Source: Dysidea avara
Lineage: Eukaryota; Porifera; Demospongiae; Dictyoceratida; Dysideidae
Assembly: GCF_963678975.1 (NCBI RefSeq)
Contig: NC_089274.1
Coordinates: forward strand, 23,893,133-23,957,132
Direction: 5' to 3'
DNA length: 64,000 nucleotides
This document shows positions 23,228 through 36,229 of the stretch, in pieces (the first letter of the stretch is position 1; each line of letters opens with the position of its first letter). A model generated the notes under the pieces. That model saw only the letters and a program-made list of their open reading frames with translations, ran no database searches and was not told the origin of the DNA. The position numbers and the translations under genes are program-made.

Positions 23228-23897
23228 TAATAGCCCATAGCATACTAGCTTTAGTCACACGCAACATCTCAGGTGGCTGCATTACTGTAGAGGGAATGTC
23301 ACCACAACGTTTGGCTTGGTCACCATCGATGTTGGAAACCTGGCCTTTATAAGAGGTGCAGTTGTCCTGCGAGACACTCCCTACCTACGTGCTACATAAC
23401 AGTTATACAACATATACACTCATGCTCTGCCTGTATAAATTATAACTGTATACTAAATTCTGGATGAATCTGCTGCAAATTCTTAACCTTGCTTGACGAA
23501 AAGATTACACTGATATGCATGATGGTTGAAACTAGTGGGAATTCTCAAATTAGAATCTGATTGTAATTCCAAAATCTAGGAATAGCAACTTGAACCAGCA
23601 TGTTTGGTTATCCCAGAAACACATAACAATCATGTAAATCTACTTTTAAACATACTGGTACTGTGCGATTTTTACGGAAGGAAAAATTGACAAATTCACA
23701 CTTAATTCATCAGCTTTATGAGTTAAATGTTGATGAAACTCAAAATCATAGATCTAAATACATACTTTTAAAGGTGCTGATGGATGTCTGACAAATGTTG
23801 ACGATGTCAACTTCTTTTGTCAAAATTTCTTGTGGTATGATACATTTACCAATTCTGAGTATGACACGTGTTAATTTTTAACAAACATCATGTTTAC

Positions 23898-24252
23898 CTG
23901 GAGTGGGAAGAACTCCAAAATGACCATGTGATACATTTAACAGTGACGATGTTGTCGCTTCGCTGATGAACTTTTTAATCTCTCCAGCTAGGAACTTCAC
24001 TGGAGGGTCACCACTATTCTCCATCACTCTTAGCATTTCATCAAACTGTCCAGTGTATCCAATCTCTACACCTGGCCTGATCACGTGGTCTAGGAAGTAC
24101 TCCGCCTTCTGTTTCTGTGTGTCCAACGCATCAATCTTCGCCTTGTGATCACCAGGTAGAAGATTATGAGAATATAAATCACTCGATATATTATTCATCG
24201 GTAGCACTTTCACTAACTTCGCATAGAACTTCGTGAACGTTTCTTCGGCCAT
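23898..24252 (-). CDS. CARD-NMT copy C, exon 1: CARD-like domain
   Basis: This is the start exon, ATG at 24252, 118 codons plus one base, ending CCAG/GTAAAC (phase 1). It matches the two-base lead of exon 2 at 19558, giving a predicted 684-residue protein over a 4.3 kb intron. Residues about 5-95 fit a CARD (six-helix death-fold domain used for homotypic signalling assembly): FYAKLVKVLPMNNISSDLYS, LLPGDHKAKIDALDTQKQKA, EYFLDHVIRPG, FDEMLRVMENSG. A Ser/Thr/Gly/Pro-rich linker follows. The joint to exon 2 is inferred from strand, order and phase, and from a paralogous exon (6256-6582) that also ends near phase 1. An alternative is that this exon belongs to another gene whose later exons I missed. 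Confidence 0.7.
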
Positions 24253-24259
24253 TTAATAT

Positions 24260-26080
24260 GTCTTCACCTCGGCGATACCTCGGCCTTCACCAACTTTACT
24301 ACGATGCAGTTCGACTACACGTGAATAATAAATTATTAGACAAGAAAAGGTACTGAAACGACCCCAAAAATCGAGGGGGTTACGCGAAATTACACGCCCA
24401 CTATCTGGCAACTCGTGAAATTTTGATGGGTGGGGGCTATTCTACGGAAAGGAACGGAATCATGGGCTAAACTACGGAACGGAACGCTTTCTCAAAATGA
24501 AGCCTGCAGCTTACCATTGCTGAAACTTCCCTTACAAGTTATCGATGGACCTCCAGCCGGTGATTAAACCATAGATAATGTATGCACCCGATTCTCGTAA
24601 TATATTCAGGTAGTTATCTGAGGAAAAGTCACGTGTTATATCAGGCAATACCTGAATAGTATCACCGTGTATAGTCGCACGTTTGGGTAGCGCTGCTATT
24701 ATTACCATATTGAAGGATGCGGGTGTCAGGAGTAGTGCCTTGACTGTCTCTCCGGATGTATTGGAGTTTAGTGAGATTGGAAGTTTATTGTGAGTTTAGT
24801 GTGAATTTAAAGTGCTTGTGTGTTGTAAATGGCCTAAGGCAGTGTGTCATCTTACTCTACGCATAGATACTATCTATGCTCTACGCTGTATCCTCGACTG
24901 TATCCATACCCTGCAATATGCCTGATCATAGATAGGTGTCACACACACGAGACTAGGTCTCATGATGTTCCCTTGGATTTTCCTGTCCCACCGTACTTGC
25001 ATGAACTAGCAAACATGTTGTGATACCACAGATGCAAGGAGTGACTTGTACAGTCACCACTTAAACTCTGACCATGGGAAAGGCACTAGACGTTAACTAC
25101 AGTCGCAGCTCCGCCTGCAGTCCATGCCTGTGCAACACCATGCAATGCAGCAGTCATGATTTCATTAAAACATTATGGAAACACCACATTATTATTGATG
25201 TAAATGTTCAGGCCTGTAGAAAATGTTGTGGTTCTGTCCCATCATGATACTGTTAGTAAACTATTGACTCTTGAATTGTTACTCATTTTTTATTTCAACT
25301 ACTGAGTTGGGTTCGCTAGCGTCTGAAGGCTGCTTGTCATTAATAATGTTTAAATCACCTTGATCGTTCAATGTTAAATCACAAGCCACATTTCTAGAAC
25401 TATTTTAGTGCTTCCTCTATTGCTGTATATCATGACGTAGGCAAGAAATTCATGCATATTAATTTATCCTTTTAGCAGAGCAATTTCATGGTACTACAGG
25501 TACGATAGGCAATAGAGTGTATAGCAGATACTTTTTGATCACAAAAAAGAGATATTGTACGTGTTAGACGAAACTGACTCAACCCAATGACCACCTTTCA
25601 CACTGTATGCGCCAACCACACACACACATGCACACACAAACTCAATATGCAAAGTGTTAGCCACTAGAGTTCACTTTTACAAGGACTACACCATGCATAC
25701 GGTTTTGAAAGTATATATTCGTAGCTGTGTAATGCAGCTATGTAACTTTCTGCTTGGTATACCACTATTTTAGGCAGAGCATCATTTATTGTCATGTGTC
25801 TGGCACACATCAAGAAAAAATGTAGCCTCTCAGTTTGCCTTGTATTGGAGAGTAACAGTAGACCCTGGCATTACCTCAATTCATTAAAATTCATTTCAGA
25901 AATTTTAAACTTTAATATGGTACTCACAGAGTGCACAACTGCGTCCATGCTTACATGTATAATATATAATTTCAAGTGAGATTATAATGTGTTATTCATT
26001 GTATTTGCTACTATTGGCACAGGTTAGCCTTGAACCCAACCTTATCTACTGACAAAGCAGATAGTATAGGTGTGTAGTGT
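24260..26080. other. Upstream region of CARD-NMT copy C, no other gene recognised
   Basis: CATAGATAATGTATGC at 24571 matches the terminus of the element at 49449 and may be a solo end. A short CA tract is near 25617. No TATA box or other promoter element could be defended. Confidence 0.45.
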
Positions 26081-26085
26081 GTCTG

Positions 26086-26260
26086 TGTGTCTAGTGTCCA
26101 CCCAGCTGTTACATCAATGGCCACCTGGTATAAACCAGGGAGGTATACGTAAATGCCAACTATCCATGTATCGCAGAGTGGGTGAATGGGACTTTGGGTG
26201 TCCATACCTTCACCTGTGAGACATGATACAGTCTCCTGTGAGTAACTGGTCCTGTCTCAG
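26086..26260. repeat. SINE body fragment
   Basis: It shares AAATGCCAACT(A/G)TCCATGTATC and CCATACCTTCACCTG with the fuller SINE at 35893-36220. The tRNA-like head is missing here. Confidence 0.65.
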
Positions 26261-26369
26261 GATATTTGCTGGTGTTGACTCATATCACCTGGGTAATGTA
26301 CAGGTGTTCCAGTGCTGGTTCACTGCATGCATGTGTGTGTATGTGTGTGCATTAGAGAGAGAGAGAGAG

Positions 26370-26640
26370 GCAGAATAGCCAAGTGGCTAGAACATCATCC
26401 TGTTAATCAAAAGGGTCATGCCCGGTTATGCTAAGTTGTTGTTGTTGTTGTTGTTGTTGCTTTCTTAAACAAAAATCTTTACCCATATTGCTCCTGAATA
26501 CTCGGCTGTAAAATGAAGACCTGGTGACCTTGTGTCAACTGGGGAAGCAGCTCTAACATTAATGGGTACCTGGTGTTTTCTGGGGAAGCTAATACCCAAC
26601 TGTCGTTGTCTCTCTTAGGGGTGTAGGGGTCATTGTGGAA
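26370..26640 (+). repeat. tRNA-derived SINE
   Basis: The head GCCAAGTGGCTAGAACATCA resembles a Pol III A box. It is followed by a B-box-like CCCGGTTATGC, a (GTT)n tract and a SINE body (TTTACCCATATTGCTCCTGA). A GA tract (about 26352-26370) precedes it. Confidence 0.65.
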
Positions 26641-26836
26641 CTTCAGGTTCTGTGACTTCTCTCTGTGAGACTTGGGCAATCCTTGTGTGGCTTACGAGTG
26701 CTGTACTAAGAGGATTTTCCTGCACCAAACTCAAATAACTGAGGCTTCCCAGTGCTAATTCGCTGGGGAGCAACAGCTGTGTTTCACTTGGCTGCTGTGT
26801 TTTGCTTAGCTGCTGGTGACCTTCTTTTTTTTTCTG

Positions 26837-26837
<1 letters not shown>

Positions 26838-26876
<39 letters not shown>
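26838..26876. repeat. (GT)n microsatellite
   Basis: About 38 bases of uninterrupted GT. Confidence 0.95.
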
Positions 26877-26878
<2 letters not shown>

Positions 26879-26932
26879 TTGAAGTAAGTAATTAGAATAA
26901 TCAAAACAATTTGTGCATTGTATATACTCACC

Positions 26933-27339
26933 TAGGGATGGGTGGTATTGCATTTTTGAAGAACGGTACGGTATTAGGAGAAATACTTCGGTATCACTAA
27001 ATACCTTATAAAATTGGGTAAGCTATGATTTGCACTTATACCCACATTTTTTTAAAAGAAACAAATGAAACAACAATATTATTGTGCCGCAAAGTAAGTT
27101 TTGAAGTATCCCAAAAAGTAAAAACCATTGTGATTACTTCAACATGCACTCACAGCTCTGTGCTTGTCCACAGCGTAATTATGGTTGTATGAGGCTTGAC
27201 TTCATGTACGTATGGTCATCACTAAACCACCAAAAATTAATTACTACATCAAATTCGGTATTCGGTATTTTTAGAAAATCACTTTGGTATCTGAAAAATA
27301 CCTTTTTAACTACTAATACCTAAAAACCTCCCAACCCTA
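26933..27339. mobile_element. hAT-type MITE
   Basis: The ends are TAGGGATGGGTGGTATT and the inverse ending CCCAACCCTA. The 8-base flanks TACTCACC (26925-26932) and TACTCACT (27340-27347) differ at one base. The interior holds repeated CGGTAT motifs. Confidence 0.8.
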
Positions 27340-27904
27340 TACTCACTATCCACAAAGTGCACATTATCCCCATTAGGTCCAGTCCATTGCTTGTCTGATA
27401 TGCATAACAATAGTTCTGCCATAGAATAATTATTTGTTACATTTTGAGATTTTTCTGCTATGGGTTGTTTATGTATGTAGTGGCTATATTTTTCTTTTGT
27501 GTTTGGGTAGGATTCCTAGCAATGGAGTAAGCCCAATATAATTTTCAAATCAAACCACGATAAGGTGCTCAGCTGAGGGGTACACTGGTGACCCCAATCC
27601 TCATGCATCAGCTGTTGTCACCCTACTTACTTGTTCACTTGGTGTGGTGTATTTTGCTTACAAACTGGATGACAGGACACATAGACTGAGCTTTACACAT
27701 AATCCATACAGTATCTACATAGTTCTTGCAATGCATATTATTGTTTCACAATTTTTGCTATTTAGTCTTCGAAAAGTCATGCATGGAGTATTTGATTAGA
27801 CAATACAGTAATGCTGTAGTATTCATAAATTTGTATATCTGGTTTCTTCATTACTACAGCACTTGGTATAATAGTAGATTTTTAGCTTTGGTGATGGAGC
27901 AATT

Positions 27905-28699
27905 AGGGGCGTAGCCAGGATTTTTTTGAAGGGGTTTGGAGTTAAAGTGGAATTCCTTAAGGGGAAGGCCTGGGTGCTTCCCTTAGACCATGTTTGAACG
28001 AAAATGAAGTATACATAAAATGTGCCCTTAAGCAGTAACATCGAAAGGTGTGGTTTGTGCATCTAACTAACTAAAAACTACACAGTGCTGTTTATGCAGC
28101 TTATGAAACTATAAACCAATTGTAAAACTAATTAATCTTCACTTCCAGACAGCATACTGACAGCCAACTTCAATTTCATAGCACATGGAAGCCCTCCACA
28201 CTCAAGTCCCTTAGCAGTTGGCAATATTTCTTTCCAGGCATACATTATTCTCTGCCAGTCCTCCTGTTGATGGTCTTGGCTTGTACTCCTATGTGTTCGA
28301 GACATCACGTGCCCACAACATGTAACAAAATAAACAAACCATTCTTCAGTTGAATATGCATCAACAATTCACAGTTTGTTCTAACCTGACACATGTATAA
28401 CACGACCACTCAAGTTTAGCAGCAGCTGCCTTGTAATATGTCTCAACACAGTCCTTCACCATTTCACTCACACCATTTCAACCATGCATCATGTGCACAA
28501 TTGATCACGTGATGTAATAGATAAAATTTGCAATGGTTCAGCATTAATGTGATGTGACCCTCAAGAGTAGTACAGAGGAGCCGGTGGGGTAAGTAGCTAC
28601 CAGAGAGCTCCAGGGCTGTAAGACTTGGTACAGTGTATGATTTTTAAAAATTCTGCCTCTGAAAGGGGGGTTCGTCTGAACTCCCCTGCCTACGCCCGT
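27905..28699. mobile_element. TAGGGGCGTAGCCAGG-ended element
   Basis: AGGGGCGTAGCCAGG on the left pairs imperfectly with the right end CCTGCCTACGCCCGT. No convincing target duplication was seen. Its ends resemble those of the element at 11648. It encloses the two-exon ORF at 28132-28462. Confidence 0.5.
28132..28462 (-). CDS. Small two-exon gene of unknown function, 77 residues
   Basis: Exon 1 is 28386-28462 (ATG, 25 codons plus two bases, donor GTCAG/GTTAGA). A 97-base intron follows, then exon 2 28132-28288 (acceptor CATAG/GAGTAC, to a TAA). The phases match, giving an intact frame from ATG to stop. The protein starts MVKDCVETYYKAAAAKLEWS and contains DWQRIMYAWKEILPTAKG, looks helical, and has five cysteines. 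I do not recognise the family. It lies entirely within a transposon-like element (27905-28699), so it may be element cargo or a captured host fragment, or the splice prediction may be chance. Confidence 0.4.
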
Positions 28700-29613
28700 G
28701 GCAGTAGGTACTTTTAGCTACAAGTGCATTTGTTATGGTTGTAGTTTAAATCGATGGCAACTGTGTACCCTAACTAAGATTTCTAGCATCATCTTTTGAA
28801 AATATTGGTGCGTATATAGTATTCGTGAAAACAGTCTCCAACATTTCCTGTTTCAAGCCCCGTCCGTCAGTGAGTCCATGGGTCTAGTCCATGAGATGCA
28901 TTATGCTCATTCACTTATAAGTTAATGGTCAGCCGGTTCATTCATTGTCATTCTCATGAGTGACCGTAGCTTTCCTCTGGCCTTTATTTAAGGCCAGGTA
29001 TTACCATATGTATGTATGGTGATGATAGTTTCAATCGGATAAAGATTGGGACAGCTGTGTGATTTGTGTTAGCACAAGCACAGCTAAGAACAAACTACTT
29101 TTGCAGGCATATATATATAATAGTTCTATAGCCTTTATTTTGTTGAGTACATTACAATAACTGTTTTTTTTGGTTGCCAGCAAATAAATTGTTGCTGACA
29201 TGAATGCATGTAGGATATGAGTATCAATGCATAAAATTACCATAAAATATTTCCCTGTGAATCCCTGTGAATGTGTGAGTGTAGTTTTTACTTTTTGTCA
29301 AAGCTGGGTCTATTGGAAGCTTTATCATGTGATAAATAATTTCAAGTATGAAATGGAGGATAAGCAGCCACCAGAGAAGACAGCACTGCTAATAACAAAG
29401 TGAGGACTGCCCAGGGAGTCTTAATTATAATCCTTCACACTCCATTAAAACATTCTTTCCATAATTTAAAAATTCAAGAATGCAATTAGCATTAATTCTT
29501 TATGATGGTGCTGATTTCACAAGCAATTACCCTATAATCCATACTGAACTGTAATCACTTGCAAGTCCTTGTAGGTATTTTGTCATACTTGTTTAAGTTG
29601 GGCCCTAAATAAT

Positions 29614-30150
29614 AGTTATACGGGCACATTGTGGATTCTATGAAATTTATAAACCCGAAGTCCCGGGTTGTAGTGCACGAGCGAAGCGAGGGTGCTACTA
29701 TGGGCCTGAGGGTTTATAAATTTCATAGACTCCATATTGTGCCCGTATAACTGTTTTAGGCTCTATTTCACGTTACACTCTAAATAGATTATTTTGTCAC
29801 ATGAGGATGCATAGTTGCCATGGTGCTAGTATTATCACAATAAAACCAGCCACTTTTGCCAAGCCTACAGCAGAAACAGCTGTGGATGAGGTAAGTAATC
29901 TGAGTAATGTTAAATGGAGTCTAAAGCAGTTACACGGGCACAATGCGGAGTCAATGAAATTTATAAACCTGAATTCCCGGGGTGTAGCGCACGAGTGAAG
30001 CAAGGGCGCTACTGAGGGCCTTTTCTAACTCTATTTAGACTATTATTCATTTCACGGCTGTTTCTGTTGTAGGTTCGGCAAAAGCGGCTGGTTTTCTTGC
30101 AATAATACTAGCGCCATGGCTACTATGCATCCTCACGTGACAAAATAATT
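29614..30150. repeat. Nested inverted repeats with CACGAGCGAAGCGAG motif
   Basis: A palindrome at 29614-29752 has arms ATACGGGCACATTGTGGA. A second half-copy is at 29925-30030. Around them, GCATAGTTGCCATGGTGCTA (29808) is inverted near 30125. GTGCACGAGCGAAGCGAGGG is present with a variant at 29985. It is a complex fold-back family. There is no gene. Confidence 0.7.
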
Positions 30151-31870
30151 GTGCTTGCTAAATCATGCACGTGAACAATGCATAGCGATTGGATAAACCT
30201 AGATTTTGAGCATGTTATATTGTGCCTGAAGGCATGGTAAGCTGTTTGACATGCAGTAATCTATTTAATGGCAGTGTAGCCATATATATATATATATACA
30301 TACACTAGTCAGTGTGTTACAGCACATAACATGCTGTGGTTTATGTAGGTGGATTGTGGTACTTCAGTGAGTGTGAGTAAGGAAAATGAATGAAGGTATC
30401 ATTCATCAGGTATGACATATATAAAATTAACAATGTGTATCAGTCCCCTGTCACTATCTGGCATTTGCCTGCAAGCTATGAAATTCGATCATTGATTTCT
30501 ACAAAGCAGTTATCATACATAGCAATAAAATTAATTCCTCTGTAAAATATTTTAAAGTTTGTTTAGTAACTCTAACCCAATGCGCTGTTAAGCTGTAGGC
30601 CAGCTGTGGGCATGAACCTGGTTTCCTGAAATTGGATATAGGAAAACCACATATTCTGTGTAGTATGATTGTATGTTTGCCTGTCCACATCTTGCTTGTA
30701 AACAAGTGTGAAAAGTTTCAACCTTCATTCTCATTGTGATAACTTGAATGAGGATGGCTGATCTCTGAGAGCAATGAATGGGGCTTTCCTTGTGTGCTGC
30801 GAAGCACTTTAACTAGAATGGTAGGTGGACACACCCATCACAAAAATACTTTGTAATGAACCGTTTACTGGCTAAAGAATTTGCTTTAGAAAACATGTCA
30901 TGTAGTACACCTTTGCTGTGTTTGGAAACTACTTGAGGTGGCCAGTATAGAGAAGTGATTAAGGAGGTGGCCACTACATACAGAGAGGTTGTTAAGGAGG
31001 TGGCTGCTGAGTGAGTCATTCATGTCAATGTCTGTCAATACATCTCAGATCCAGCTGCCAAGTAAAATTAGGCAGTAGGTGCATGTGTGGTGGCTACAGC
31101 TCTTCTATGCAAACATGAGTTCACTTTTCGTTGAAATTGTTTTTTTTACTACTACAGTACTCTGCTTGTCAAAGTAATTTAACAGTAAAGGGATTTTTCA
31201 TTGAAGGTTTAGATGACTTAATATTTTCAACGTTTAAAGTTTACTGTAACGGTACTGTGTATTTTGCTACATGCATATTTCACTTTGCATGTACAGTGTA
31301 TAAGATCTGTTTGTTTCTACATTAGACGTAAAATTATTCTGATGGGACTGCAAAGACAAGATGCTTATACATATTGAGCTAGGTAAGCTACATACATGCA
31401 GTGGTTACAGATATACGTATATTTCTACTTATAGGAGAAACAGAAAATGGTGATTCAACGTTGCTGTATACATCTGAGAACAATTATAGTGCTACTTTGA
31501 CATTTACAGTGTGAATGTTGTGTCTGTATTGTGTTATTGTAAACTGTTTACACATCATGTATACATTAAATTTTCCATTGTGATTGTTTTATTCCTCACA
31601 TTAGTCATAAGTCAGTACATTATGTTTATGTGTACACAGTAAGGATCCAAACATTTAAGGCAGTGTATGTGCTTACTGGAGATCCAGGCCTAAGGCTTGT
31701 TTGGAGACCTGGTATGATGAATTTCAACTGATATCACTGATGACCTTTCTACTTGTGTCAGCATAAAAGTGCCATGCATGTGTAGTCAGTGGTAGTATGT
31801 GGCATTGTTGTGACTATGGAAAGGTGGAATGATGTGATTGTTGCAAGCAATCTACTAACCACATACCAAC
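30150..31870. other. AT-rich stretch, no gene recognised
   Basis: There is a short TA run near 30283-30298. A 64-codon plus-strand frame at 31131 begins at TTG rather than ATG and is not supported. Confidence 0.5.
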
Positions 31871-31878
31871 TGTACAAA

Positions 31879-32135
31879 TGTGACCGGATTTGCAAAAGGG
31901 GGGTCTTCCTACTCTTCCACACACATCCAGTTTGCCATTTTTGGCAATTCATATCTTTAGATTTAGAATGGAAAGAGCTATTGACTTGAAATTTGGTCAG
32001 AAATGAGCACCAACATAGCTGAATATATGGTGAAAGTTTCAGGATAATAATTATATTACTTGAACACTAAGGAATGGTCTCCCAAGTTTATGGAATTGGA
32101 TGTGTGGAAGACCCTTTTTCATAAATCCAGTCACA
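31879..32135. mobile_element. TGTGACCGG-ended MITE
   Basis: The ends are TGTGACCGGATTTGCAAAAG and the inverse ending CCAGTCACA. Inner TGTGTGGAAGACCC is inverted relative to GGGGTCTTCC. It shares termini with the confirmed insertion at 59742. The flanks are AA here, not the expected TA. Confidence 0.7.
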
Positions 32136-32139
32136 AATA

Positions 32140-34050
32140 GTGTTCTTTGTAACTCTTTCACAAAGATTGCTGAAATAATGTTGAAGATGTGCACAATTAT
32201 GCACACAACTACTCTTGAAAATTACGCTATTCTTAAAATTAAATACATTATAGCTAACTATAACAGATCTAGGTATGGATAATCTCAAGGGAAGTATCAT
32301 CATTTAAATGCATATAAAATTATAATACAGATAATTACGTATACACTATCTATATCCTGGCCTTTCAGTTTCAGTATAAGGCCGGTAGTTTATATATGAG
32401 CATGTATGGATTATTGACCAACTGGTCCAAAGCATTTTTTTAATCTTACATTTTTGGTTATTACTTTTATTTCATTAAAAGTATACAATCAACCACCTCC
32501 CCCTAGCAGCATACTCTTTGCATACTTAGGCTGAAGAGATGGATGACTCATTGTAATACATGGCTTACTGATATGATAGCTAGATAATAATATATAGACC
32601 AGTAGTATGCATGTCACCGACCTGATTGCGATAGAATAGACTCAAGCACATTAAATTTCTTCAATTGTATAATATTTAATTTAACTTTGTTTACTCTTTC
32701 TATATATGCATGTTTTGATTTACATACTTGGATAGACTCCATCAATATCATACATGAAGTGATACAAGCAATCAACAAAACGATTGTTTTATTAGAAAGT
32801 TTAAGCTAAAATACATAATGGCACAGATACCCAGACACATATGGACTCTTTCGTAATTATAACCATTGATTTCTTTAACAGATATATAATAATAATAATT
32901 GTATATAGACCACAATTATAATATTACAGTTCGTATAACAATGCATTATAGTTTGCAACTACTGTAACCTGCTTGCAACAGTACGTGTAAAGAGTTATAT
33001 AGGTTATAAAGCTATATATATATATATAATTATATAGGCACATGCATATGCAGCAATAAACCCATGCATGCACGGTTACTACAATATACAATTACACACT
33101 TGTGCATGCATCAGTGTTACAATGTTGTGTATAAGATACGTATTATTAATATGAAGCTCACCATCGATCGATAACAATATAATACAGTAAAGATCTGCCA
33201 ATGATGCAATTGCAGAATGCATGTATAGTAATTATAATGCTTAATACCTTATGATAAAATAATACTATATACACTTAAGTGATTACACTAAGGTTATAAC
33301 CATATGTACTATACACTAGTACTCTGCATATTATGTTTTACAGTGCATGATATACCTGTACACAGTACATGCTGTTGAACTTGCAATCACTCTTATAAAA
33401 CACACATAATATTATCTGCCCACACTGTTGTGCCAGTATATTACAGCATAACAGATCTATTATATTTGAAAAAGTACAACTACGGCATGTATTGGTTTAA
33501 TTTGCATCAATATAAATACACTTCTATCACATGTACACTGAATATGTATACACAGAATGTTTAAATATGCAACATCGTAACTGCTGTATTGCTGTTTGAT
33601 GCAGTGCTGCAGTAAGAGTTCCTTTCCATGTCTCCTTAGAATGACCTGTTAGTTATACTTAATGGCATACTCAACTGCACTGTATATAAACTATAGCTTA
33701 CCTATGTAAAACAAGCATCAATGGCCTGCATCACTAAACTGTTGAAATCCCATCATGTCACTTTAATCTATTAAATAAAATCATGTGGGTCACTAACATC
33801 CACCACCATGAATAAATTGAATATAGACATGCAGTTACTACATATGAACACAATACATGTACAGATGTACATGCACAGTACAGAACATTTTGTGTAACAT
33901 TTGACTTTCAGAATAGAAACATCATGCAGGATTTTAAAATTATGAGTTGTCTATATATGCAGTCCGTTGGGATAACTATAGCTACTTTTCTCTGTACTGT
34001 AACTATGTTACAACAATGGTTACATAGTATCTAGTAATCATGCATTAAAA
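32140..34050. other. AT-rich noncoding stretch
   Basis: No protein-like exon was found. It contains short TA/ATAT runs (about 33011-33030) and many GCATGCA palindromes. Confidence 0.5.
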
Positions 34051-34055
34051 CCAAA

Positions 34056-34901
34056 CAGGGGAATTGGAAGCAGTGGAAATGGAAACTGGAAACAGAAAAT
34101 AGAAATCGGAAAAGGTCAAATCTTCATTTACATGTATACACTAGGGTAAAACTCTTGCTTAGTTGCCACCTCTCAAAAACCACCTCATTACAAAGACCAT
34201 CTCTGTACAAAGACCACCTCGTTACAAAGACCACATTGCAATTAGGTCTAGAAGATGCCAAAGGCATACTTAATGACCTATAATGACCACCTCTTTACAA
34301 AAACCGAACGTAATAATGAATTTGTATACAATCATCATAATCCCAACCCATTACTATAGCCAGGTATACTCCAGGACCTATACTATAATGTGTAAAATAT
34401 GTACACCCCAGAAAATTAATGATGTATCTCCTCTTTATGACCCCATGGTAAGATCAATATCATCCTCCATATTTTGGTCTGATCAGACCATCTGTACCAT
34501 AAATCAGTTGGTTGGTTTGTAATGGATATTCTCATAAAGTGTTGTAAACTATAACTGTATCAAAGAAAATGCAGTCTCAAAAGATGACCATAAGTACCTA
34601 TCATTTTCTAGGAGAGTTAGTGAATAAGTCATACATACAATACATGTTTGTAGCTTAGCTATGAAATCTTAAGAAGTGGTCTTTGTAAAGAGGTGGTTAT
34701 TGTAAGGAGGTAGTCACTGTAATGTTCTTGGATATAAGTGTGCCTTTGTCATCTTATGACCTTGTACAGAAGTGGTTTTTGTAATGAGGCTGTTTTTGGG
34801 AGGTGGCCACTAAGTAAGAGTTTTACCCTAATATACATGTCATGAAGATTTGACTTTTTTCCGTTTTCCATTTCCATTGCATACAGTATATTCTTCCCCT
34901 G
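34056..34901. mobile_element. Large fold-back element
   Basis: CAGGGGAATTGGAAGC on the left pairs with the inverse ending TTCTTCCCCTG. AAGGTCAAATCTTCAT pairs with ATGAAGATTTGACTTTT, and GGGTAAAACTCTTGCTTAG (34144) pairs with its inverse near 34825. Internal repeats of the type ACAAAGACCACCTC occur on both arms. There is no clear target duplication. Confidence 0.7.
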
Positions 34902-35760
34902 GGTGAAATGGTAACAAACAAGGACATGAAACCAACTAGTTATAACCTAATTTATAGTTAGCTAATTTTACAAAAAGTAAGTTGAATGGGATATAAAGGA
35001 TTAGTTAATATTTCTACCCCTATACACAAGCTATTACTTCAATATATTTTCACAAAAGTTTCAGGTTATATGTATGCCAGCTAATTTCACTTGGTGAACA
35101 AATGGCATATGCTGGCTGATGACTGTCTTACACATCCTAAAATGGAAATAAAGTCTGTTTATATAAGAAGTGCCTCCATGCAGATAATATCATATACATC
35201 AGACTAGGTACTCCAAAAGATAGTATGTTTTAATTCTTGAGTATATACATTTCTCACAGAGTTTGGGATAGCAAGATGACTAGTTTATTGTGGCCACGTG
35301 TACACAAATTACTGTGGAGTTGTGGTCTAATTCCTATATGGTGCAACTGTAGTCACACCAATTAACTACAACTCCCAACTCAGCATTTGTTTTTGATATT
35401 TGTAATGATACTCAGTACTTGTCATGTAGATCTTACAACAAGCAAACATAAAGTTTATGGATGTATACCCATTCACTTGACTGGACTTTTGGATTACTGC
35501 ACTAGAGTACTGGGTTGGATTACTAGAATGGACTACTGGACTCACATTAAGTTTGCTCAAGTACCTTTTCAACCATTAAGCATCATTAGCGATATACATG
35601 TACACCACATTCTCGGTCTTGCATATTAGAGGCACATACAAACTGTAGTCTTGTCTATTCAACAGTATGAGTGCATAATTAAGAGTTTAAACTCACCAAA
35701 TGTGCGTAGTTTTTCACTAATATGTAGAGCCTTACCTGCATGCCTGTTAAATAGAGTGAG

Positions 35761-35892
35761 CGAGTGTGTGTGTGTGTGTGTGTGTATGTGTGGTGTGTGA
35801 TGTGTGGTGTGTGATGTGTGGTGTGTGTGTGTGTGTGTGTGTGTGTGAGTGCGTGCGTGTGTGTGTGTGTGAGTGCGTGCGTGCGTGTGTGT
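35761..35892. repeat. (GT)n compound microsatellite
   Basis: GT runs are interspersed with TGTGGTGTGTGA and GAGTGCGTGC units, directly next to the SINE head. Confidence 0.95.
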
Positions 35893-36220
35893 AATATCAG
35901 GCCAAGTGGCTAGAGCATCAGCCTGATAATGGAAAATTAAGGTTCTATAGGTTCGATGTCTGGTTACACCAATTGATATTTTGGTGTTTCCTTGAGCAAG
36001 AAACTTTACTTACATTACTCCAGTCTATTCAGCTGTTCAATGGGGACCTCACAGCCTGGTGTCACTGGAGAAGTAAATGCCAACTGTCCATGTATCACAT
36101 AGTGGGTGAAGGTCCACATGGGACTTCAGGTGCCCATACCTTCACCTGCGAGACATGGTACAACCTTCTACAGGTTACTAGTCCTGTGAAAGTCTTTGAG
36201 ATACTTGTACGTAGTGCATT
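35893..36220 (+). repeat. tRNA-derived SINE, near full length
   Basis: The head GGCCAAGTGGCTAGAGCATC is followed by B-box-like GGTTCGATGTC. Next come AAGAAACTTTACTTACATTA and the body with AAATGCCAACTGTCCATG and CCATACCTTCACCTG. Same family as 26086 and 26370. Confidence 0.75.
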
Positions 36221-36229
36221 AAAACTTTT

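Noticed and set aside
31131-31325. Secreted-looking small ORF (hydrophobic start)
   Set aside because: It begins at TTG rather than ATG and has no upstream exon support.
35893-35970. A tRNA gene
   Set aside because: A- and B-box-like sequences are present, but stems do not pair and the body matches a SINE found at 26086 and 26370.
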